Source of the DNA: Acinetobacter wuhouensis | Lineage (GTDB): Bacteria; Pseudomonadota; Gammaproteobacteria; Pseudomonadales; Moraxellaceae | DNA length: 64,000 bases | Assembly (NCBI RefSeq): GCF_001696605.3 | Contig: NZ_CP031716.1 | Location: forward strand, 3,162,001-3,226,000 | Direction of reading: 5' to 3' | Part shown: one piece after another, positions 58,256 to 64,000 of the stretch | How the letters are laid out: the number at the start of each line of letters is the position of its first letter | Position numbering within the stretch: the first letter of the stretch is position 1 | Notes under the pieces: model-generated | What the model saw: the letters and a program-made list of their open reading frames with translations, nothing else | What the model was told of the DNA's origin: nothing | Databases searched by the model: none | Translations under genes and position numbers: made by a program

Positions 58256-58403
58256 ACAGTATGCTTGAATTTACAAAATCACATAAATATTAAGTTAATT
58301 TAATATTTTCACAAAATAATGTGACATTTGTTTAGTTTTTATTTAATATACCAACGCCTCCAGAGGGCAATTATAAATTTAAACTTTAATGTGAATAAAT
58401 AAT

Positions 58404-58826
58404 ATGAAAAAAATCATTGTATTAGCAACTTCTGTAATGCTTTCTGCAACTACTTTTGCTACAGAATCTACTTCTCAAAAATTAAGCACTTCTGAACTTA
58501 AAGCTATGGATTGTGCAACACTTTCTGTTGAAAAATCTAATGCGCAACAATCTTTAGAAGCTGCTGATAAAAACCTTGCAAACATCAATGCAAAAGCTCA
58601 AGACCCTTCTGCTAAAGTTAGCAAATGGGCTGGTATTGCTGGTGGTGCGCTAAGTGCATTTGGTAAAGGTGACTCTAAAGCTGGACAACTTGCAAACTCA
58701 GTTGCTGGTCAGCAAGATACTTCTGATGCAAGCAACCCTGAAATTCAACAAAAGCTTAAAGCAGATTCACAAGCAAATCTGAATAACATTGCTGTTTACC
58801 AAAAGTCTAAAAAATGCAAAATCTAA
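58404..58826 (+). CDS. Hypothetical secreted protein
   Basis: A 140-residue protein with a signal peptide (KKIIVLATSVMLSATTFATE) cleaved after TFA. The mature part is Ala/Asn/Gln/Lys-rich, with a Gly/Ala stretch (AGIAGGALSAFGKG), two Cys and likely long helices. I do not recognise a family. It is followed by a strong terminator, so it is probably monocistronic. Confidence 0.75.
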   Translation: MKKIIVLATSVMLSATTFATESTSQKLSTSELKAMDCATLSVEKSNAQQSLEAADKNLANINAKAQDPSAKVSKWAGIAGGALSAFGKGDSKAGQLANSVAGQQDTSDASNPEIQQKLKADSQANLNNIAVYQKSKKCKI

Positions 58827-58842
58827 TCAATTAGATCAAGCG

Positions 58843-58872
58843 TAAAAAAACCTGCATTTAGCAGGTTTTTTT
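58843..58872 (+). terminator. Terminator after the secreted protein
   Basis: AAAAAAACCTGC and GCAGGTTTTTTT form a perfect stem with a loop of five bases and a T-run, serving the + gene and perhaps also relA on the other side. Confidence 0.9.
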
Positions 58873-58922
58873 ACGGGCTCGGATTTTAAATATATAGCGC
58901 TTTGAAATAGCCTAGAAAATCG

Positions 58923-61229
58923 TTAATTCCCTTGAACCAAACGACGTGCGCTAATAATGCCAGGTTGTTGCTCTAGACGTGCCAATAGACGTGACAATTG
59001 AGCTAGTCCTTTGACCTCAATCAATAATTTCATATTCGCGATACCATCTGATTCAGATATCGTATTCACTTGGCGAATATTAATCTGGTCAGAGAAAATC
59101 ACTTGCGTTAAGTCTTTCAATAAACCACGGCGATCATAAGCTTCCACCACGATTTGTACACTTTGACCACGTGTTGGTTGCATTTCCCAGTCCGCTTCTA
59201 CCGCACGATCAGGCTCATTTTTGATCATGCGTAGATAATCTGGACATGCAACTTTATGGATACTGACACCACGGTTCAGCGTAATATAACCAGCAATTGA
59301 CTCGCCATGGACAGGCTGACAACATTGTGCAATATGCAATTCAACATTATCCAAACCATCAATCAAAATACCATGTGCAGATAGTGTATGACTGGCACGT
59401 GGATTCAATGTCGGTTTTAAAACCAGTTCAGGTTCGTCTTGATCCAAGTGCATGTGGCGATTCACTTGATTAATCAAGGCATGCAAGCTAATGTCGCCAC
59501 TCACCAATGAAACCAGAATATCATCACCAGATTTCACATTGAAATGATTGCAATAATCACTTAAATCAATACTTTTTGGGTGAATTGCTAAACGTGAAAG
59601 CTCTTTATTGAGTAACTCACGCCCAACTTCCAAATTCTTGCTACGATCCTGCTGTCTGAACCAATGACGTAATTTGTCACGTGCACGTGCAGTTTTGATA
59701 TAACCCAGTGAGTTCACCAACCAATCACGGTTCGGTTCACGATCTTTCTTGGTTAAAATCTCAACTTGTTCACCTGTTTTTAAGGTATAAGTCAGTGGCA
59801 CATAACGTTGGTTAACACGTGCCGCATAGCACTTATTCCCGACTTCAGTATGTACATGATAAGCAAAGTCTAAAACAGTTGAACCACGTGGTAATTCTTT
59901 AATATCACCATCACGGCTAAACACATAGATTTTTTCAAAACCTTCAAAATCTTGAATTTGTTCAAAATCTTCAGGCTCATCTTCGTTCGGATGCGCACTG
60001 GTTTCTGTACGTTCTTGATAATGTTCAAGTACCGCACGTAAAGAATGCAAACGATGATTAAATGAATAATCTGTGGTTTTTGAGCCTTCTTTATAGTTGA
60101 AATGCGAACATACGCCCAACTCGGCTTCTTCATGCATTTCTTTGGTACGAATCTGAATTTCCAAAGATTTATTTTCAGCGATTACCGCTGTATGCAATGA
60201 ACGATAACCATTGGCTTTCGGATTGGTAATATAGTCATCAAACTGATGCGGGATATGACGCCAGATTTGATGCACAATCCCTAAAGCGTGATAACACTCT
60301 GCAACGGATTTCACCAAAACACGTAATGCACGAATATCATAAAGCTGATCAAAACTTAGATTTTTACTCTTCATTTTGCGATAGATCGAATAAATATGTT
60401 TTACTCGACCTGAAATTTCAGCCTCAATATCATGATCAGCCAACTCACCCTTGAGTTTTTCAACCACAAATTGAATATATTGTTCGCGCTCAAGACGCTT
60501 CTCATTCAGCAATGAGGCAATCTCTTTGTAGCGTTCAGGTGCTAAGTAACGGAAAGCTAAATCTTCAAGCTCCCATTTTAACTGCGCAATCCCTAAACGA
60601 TGCGCTAAAGGCGAATAAATCGTGAGAATTTCTCGCGCCACACGCTCTTGACGTTCTTTCGGTGAATGCGCCAATTCACGTAAAGCAAAAGTACGCTCCG
60701 CCAGCTTGATCAACACAACTCGAACATCTTCAGTGACTGAAATCAACATCTTATAGATGCCAGTCAAATGCTCACGTTGATTATTATTGAAGTGATCTTC
60801 TAAGCGTTTATTTTTTTCAATCAGCTCAGAAAGTTTACCCATTGCCAAAGTACCTTTGACAAGGTTGTAAACTTGTTCACCGAATTCTTGTTGAATTTCC
60901 TCTAAGGTGGTTAAACCTTCACGCACGCTTCGATACAGCACTGCTGCTGCCAGCGTATCTTCATCGACATGTAAATGCGCAAGGATGTCCGCCATCCCAA
61001 TACCTGTGGCAAAAGTATTGGTTCGCGAATTTACCGTAGTCGCCAATTCTTTTTGTAATACGAGTTGCGCGACTTGTTCTAACTGTTTAAGTTCAGCACC
61101 GTCTAAAATTCCACGCACACGATCTAGCCAAGTCGCCAGAGCATGTTGCGCTTCAGCGGCATGTTCTACAGTCGCTTCCTCTGACAACTCATTTAGTTGA
61201 TCAGGAAGTTGCTCACGTACTGTGACCAT
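58923..61229 (-). CDS. relA: (p)ppGpp synthetase RelA
   Basis: A 768-residue long RSH enzyme. Domains in order: a degenerate HD hydrolase domain (residues 40-190, with AAAVLYRSV where SpoT has the His-Asp pair), synthetase (GRVKHIYSIYRKM near 280, YDIRALRVLV, NGYRSLHTAVI), TGS near 430-490 (EKIYVFSRDGDIKELPRGSTVLDFAYHVHTEVG), helical/zinc-finger-like region (HIAQCCQPVHGESI) and C-terminal ACT. The lost HD site points to RelA rather than SpoT. AGGAG precedes the ATG. Confidence 0.93.
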   Translation of the reverse strand: MVTVREQLPDQLNELSEEATVEHAAEAQHALATWLDRVRGILDGAELKQLEQVAQLVLQKELATTVNSRTNTFATGIGMADILAHLHVDEDTLAAAVLYRSVREGLTTLEEIQQEFGEQVYNLVKGTLAMGKLSELIEKNKRLEDHFNNNQREHLTGIYKMLISVTEDVRVVLIKLAERTFALRELAHSPKERQERVAREILTIYSPLAHRLGIAQLKWELEDLAFRYLAPERYKEIASLLNEKRLEREQYIQFVVEKLKGELADHDIEAEISGRVKHIYSIYRKMKSKNLSFDQLYDIRALRVLVKSVAECYHALGIVHQIWRHIPHQFDDYITNPKANGYRSLHTAVIAENKSLEIQIRTKEMHEEAELGVCSHFNYKEGSKTTDYSFNHRLHSLRAVLEHYQERTETSAHPNEDEPEDFEQIQDFEGFEKIYVFSRDGDIKELPRGSTVLDFAYHVHTEVGNKCYAARVNQRYVPLTYTLKTGEQVEILTKKDREPNRDWLVNSLGYIKTARARDKLRHWFRQQDRSKNLEVGRELLNKELSRLAIHPKSIDLSDYCNHFNVKSGDDILVSLVSGDISLHALINQVNRHMHLDQDEPELVLKPTLNPRASHTLSAHGILIDGLDNVELHIAQCCQPVHGESIAGYITLNRGVSIHKVACPDYLRMIKNEPDRAVEADWEMQPTRGQSVQIVVEAYDRRGLLKDLTQVIFSDQINIRQVNTISESDGIANMKLLIEVKGLAQLSRLLARLEQQPGIISARRLVQGN

Positions 61230-61256
61230 ACCCTACTCCTATAACTCTATACTTCA

Positions 61257-62678
61257 TTATAAATCGTTTATCTCTGTTTTCTTTTCAAATAAAGCAATGG
61301 ATTCAACATGCCCCGTATGAGTAAACATGTCCATCACACCTGCTTTTTTTAGCTGATAACCGTGTTGCACCAAAATCCCAGCATCTCTTGCCAAAGTCGC
61401 TGGATTACACGACACATAAACGATTCTTTGTGCACCAAACTTGGGCACATAATGCATAATCTCTTCCGCACCTGCACGAGGAGGATCAATCAATAATGCA
61501 TCAAATCCTTGATTTGCCCAAGAATAATGCGAAAAGTCTTTTGTTAAATCTTGTGAATGAAATTTAACATTGGTGATGCTATTTTTCAGTGCGTTTTCTG
61601 TACCGCGCTTCACCATCTCTTCACTACCCTCAACTGCAACAACTTTTCCTGTGACACCAACACATCTGGCGAGAGGAAGTGAAAAATTTCCCAATCCACA
61701 AAACAAATCTAAAACTTTTTCACCATGTTGCAATTCAAGCAAATCACATGCCAGCTTGACCATTTGAGGATTTACAGTCGGATTGACCTGAGTAAAATCT
61801 GTGGGATTGAACGCAAAATCGACGTTAAAATCTTCTAATCGGTAATGTAAATGCATTGCTGCTTGCGCATCATCCACGCGATGTACACTGTCTACACCTG
61901 CGGGTTGCAAATACAACTGCCATTGTTTCTGTAACGCGTATTGTTGCAATAGGTTGACATCATGCTCTTTTAATTTTTCAGTATGACGTACCAATAAAGA
62001 GATTTCACAATCTCCTTTGGCTAATTCTATATGACCAATGCTACTTTTGCCTTTTAGACTTTCGAGTAATAGCTTAATTTCTGGAAGTGCTTGATCAAGT
62101 TCAGTATCAAGAATTTTACAGGTCTGAATTTCAGTTAAATGATTGCTTTGCGCCTCACGGAAACCCATGAGTAATTTATTTTGTTTCGGTAAATAACGTA
62201 CGCCAATTCGTGCTTTATGACGATAATCGACACGCGTTGAACGTAACGGCGCTAACCATTGCTCAGGTGCTAAACCTGCAAAATGGCTTAAGTGAGATTT
62301 TAAAACGTCATGCTTTAAACGGATCTGCTCATCGGGATGAATATGTTGCATATTACACCCACCACAGCTTCCAAAATGCGGGCAAATCGGTTGGATACGA
62401 TGAGGATTTGGCTCACTGAGCAATTCGATACAATCTGCTTCTTCAAGTTTAGACACTTGTTTAGTGATTTGAGCCTTAACGATTTCACCAGGCAAAGCAT
62501 AGCGAATAAACACTTTTTTACCGTGCTTTTCACTCGGATGTTTTGTACCACGAACATCTGCCAAATGTTCTGTGGTATTTGAATAGTGCGCAATCCCTCG
62601 CCCTTCGTGTGACAATCGTTCAACTTTAAAAATATATTGTGGAAGTTGAGATGGTCGAGGTTTGGCTCTATGTTTCAA
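61257..62678 (-). CDS. rlmD: 23S rRNA (uracil-1939-C5)-methyltransferase RlmD
   Basis: A 473-residue methyltransferase for U1939. It has an N-terminal TRAM domain, an iron-sulfur motif ([15 protein letters not shown] with a later Cys), SAM motif [16 protein letters not shown] and the catalytic Cys in [13 protein letters not shown]. The neighbouring relA is 27 bp away. Complete and typical of RumA. Confidence 0.95.
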   Translation of the reverse strand: MKHRAKPRPSQLPQYIFKVERLSHEGRGIAHYSNTTEHLADVRGTKHPSEKHGKKVFIRYALPGEIVKAQITKQVSKLEEADCIELLSEPNPHRIQPICPHFGSCGGCNMQHIHPDEQIRLKHDVLKSHLSHFAGLAPEQWLAPLRSTRVDYRHKARIGVRYLPKQNKLLMGFREAQSNHLTEIQTCKILDTELDQALPEIKLLLESLKGKSSIGHIELAKGDCEISLLVRHTEKLKEHDVNLLQQYALQKQWQLYLQPAGVDSVHRVDDAQAAMHLHYRLEDFNVDFAFNPTDFTQVNPTVNPQMVKLACDLLELQHGEKVLDLFCGLGNFSLPLARCVGVTGKVVAVEGSEEMVKRGTENALKNSITNVKFHSQDLTKDFSHYSWANQGFDALLIDPPRAGAEEIMHYVPKFGAQRIVYVSCNPATLARDAGILVQHGYQLKKAGVMDMFTHTGHVESIALFEKKTEINDL

Positions 62679-62686
62679 AGGAATAC

Positions 62687-63508
62687 CTAATCGGGTGTGG
62701 AGGGAAAATCTGCTCGAGTAAACTCAGTCTGCTGTGAAGTTTCACGCCAAACATCTAAGAACTCTTTTTGTTGCGGTTGACCTTGTAAATAATGAATCGA
62801 TGCTTGAATCCACAAACGATGATCTTCTCGACTGATTTGACCTTTGAGTAAAGACCAACGTAGATAGATCAACCATGTATTCAATACATCACCTTCGCAA
62901 TAGCTGGTCAGTTTGAGCCATTGCTGGTTTTTTACATATTCAGGTATAAAATAACCTGAAATACCACGTTTACCAGGATAGCCGAGTAAATGTGCTGCAT
63001 CATCTAACTTCTGAAAATGTCGACCATTAAACATCGCCATCACATCCATCAAATCAACATGACGGTTGTGGTATCGGTTCTGATAGTTATTATACCTTTT
63101 TTGCGTATCAATCTCACCCTGATCGAACAAACTTGGCGCAGATAATCCATGATACATGGCACGGAATAAAATCACTGGAATATCAAACTGTGAACCATTC
63201 CAACTCACCAATGTCGGATGACGCTTATCAAAGATAGATAAAAATTTTTGTAAAATTTCTGCTTCAGAATGATGTTCACGGCTAAATGAAAACAGTTTCA
63301 TTGCCCCATTTTCATTAATCCATAGCCCTGAGATACAGACAATTTCATGTAAAGGCAAGCGCTGAAAATCCATACCAGACTCTTGACGACGCAGCTTCGC
63401 TAACGCTTGCTCAAGATCTTCTTGCGGTAAATCCAAGCCATATAAATGCGCCCCAGATTTCAAATCTGTCAGGGTTTCAATATCAAAAACTAAAACAGGA
63501 AGACGCAT
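62687..63508 (-). CDS. Predicted 3'-5' exonuclease (DNA polymerase B-like exonuclease domain)
   Basis: A 273-residue DEDD-type nuclease-like protein. Exo I is VFDIETLTD, Exo [18 protein letters not shown], and the third region [12 protein letters not shown] carries another acidic residue in the usual place. It is often annotated as a PolB-like exonuclease; substrate and biological role are not established. It follows rlmD after only 8 bp. Confidence 0.85.
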   Translation of the reverse strand: MRLPVLVFDIETLTDLKSGAHLYGLDLPQEDLEQALAKLRRQESGMDFQRLPLHEIVCISGLWINENGAMKLFSFSREHHSEAEILQKFLSIFDKRHPTLVSWNGSQFDIPVILFRAMYHGLSAPSLFDQGEIDTQKRYNNYQNRYHNRHVDLMDVMAMFNGRHFQKLDDAAHLLGYPGKRGISGYFIPEYVKNQQWLKLTSYCEGDVLNTWLIYLRWSLLKGQISREDHRLWIQASIHYLQGQPQQKEFLDVWRETSQQTEFTRADFPSTPD

Positions 63509-63590
63509 AAAAAGCTTTACTCAATTATCAGCTTGCCATCATGAAACAAATGAACACCATGAAGCAACCATTCTTGGTGAATAATAATAA

Positions 63591-64000
63591 TTAATCCTCA
63601 ACCGAAAACAAACCTGTAGACAAATAACGATCACCACGGTCACACACGATACATACAATCACAGCATCTGGGTTTTCTTCAGCGATTTTAATCGATGCCC
63701 ACACCGCACCACCAGAAGAAACACCCGCGCTAATCCCTTCTTGACGCGCTAAACGACGTGCAGTTTTTTCCGCTTCAATTTGTGGAATGTCCATAATACG
63801 ATCGACACGTTTAGGCTCAAAAATCGTCGGTAAATATTCTTGTGGCCAACGACGAATCCCTGCAATATTTGAACCTTCCGACGGTTGCAAACCAATAATT
63901 TGAATATCAGGATTTTGTTCTTTTAAATATTTAGAAATTCCCATGATCGTACCTGTCGTTCCCATCGAACTGACGAAATGGGTAATTTTACCGCCTGTTT
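63591..64000 (-). CDS. cysM: Cysteine synthase B, C-terminal part (truncated by window)
   Basis: The frame enters at 64000 and ends at 63591, so only about 136 C-terminal residues are visible. GGKITHFVSSMGTTGTIMGISKYLKE carries the glycine-rich PLP phosphate-binding loop, and GISAGVSSGGAVWASI is typical of O-acetylserine sulfhydrylases. IVCIVCDRGDRYLSTGLF ends the protein, as in CysM. It makes cysteine from O-acetylserine and sulfide or thiosulfate, in line with the sulfite reductase in this window. Confidence 0.9.
   Translation of the reverse strand, partial: TGGKITHFVSSMGTTGTIMGISKYLKEQNPDIQIIGLQPSEGSNIAGIRRWPQEYLPTIFEPKRVDRIMDIPQIEAEKTARRLARQEGISAGVSSGGAVWASIKIAEENPDAVIVCIVCDRGDRYLSTGLFSVED

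Overview
The window is about 64 kb of an AT-rich gammaproteobacterial chromosome, almost certainly from Acinetobacter. Protein-level support comes from BaeS/BaeR, the GigA/GigB-type pair, MlaA, the trpF-trpB and pcnB-folK-panB-panC gene orders, the stand-alone gspE and the intergenic repeat families. I cannot name the species. A complete rRNA operon and many housekeeping genes show this is chromosome, not plasmid.

Layout. 1-4.5 kb: the start of an AtuA-like gene, a divergent TetR-GNAT-VOC mini-operon, and two tandem paralogous acyl-CoA dehydrogenases. 4.7-8.3 kb: a SWIM/SNF2 helicase followed by a region that looks like an Rsm/Csr-type small RNA with a GacA-box-like upstream site. 8.3-9.4 kb: a small accessory islet (headless ankyrin ORF, unknown protein). 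9.6-15.2 kb: an rRNA operon on the minus strand (16S, tRNA-Ile, tRNA-Ala, 23S, 5S) with its promoter, processing stems and terminator. 15.5-20.3 kb: mlaA, gigA-gigB-like phosphatase/STAS pair, a nitrilase, a secreted protein and ohr. 20.4-22.5 kb: accessory genes, including one gene boxed by two inverted XerC/XerD (pdif-like) sites. 22.5-33.4 kb: gspE, DUF432-like plus MscS, VOC, rhomboid, SMR transporter, DODA-like dioxygenase, ddh, sulfite reductase and partners. 33.4-35.5 kb: trpB-trpF. 35.7-38.5 kb: cobalamin riboswitch, btuB-like receptor and a cobalamin adenosyltransferase. 38.7-45.5 kb: ugpQ, fatty-acid desaturase, cupin, selO, outer-membrane protein, lipoprotein. 45.9-47.2 kb: two copies of a triple DnaA-box-like module flank an L,D-transpeptidase and a YjbR gene. 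47.2-50.5 kb: baeR-baeS and a divergent Spy-like lipoprotein. 50.5-58.8 kb: darP-ptsO-rapZ, panC-panB, folK-pcnB, comEA-like, mazG, a short-chain dehydrogenase and a secreted protein. 58.9-64 kb: relA, rlmD, an exonuclease-like gene and the 3' part of cysM.

How the parts connect. Several stress and global-regulation elements sit here together: a candidate GacA-activated CsrA sponge RNA, the GigA/GigB pair with the nitrogen-PTS protein NPr (ptsO), the BaeSR envelope-stress system and RelA. Metabolic units are B12 uptake/activation under a riboswitch, sulfite reduction with cysM, tryptophan, pantothenate and folate synthesis. The strongest leads for something new are the Rsm-like RNA at about 8.13-8.26 kb, the chromosomal pdif-type module at 20.38-21.01 kb, the duplicated DnaA-box triads, and an intergenic repeat whose hairpin loops match the CsrA recognition motif.
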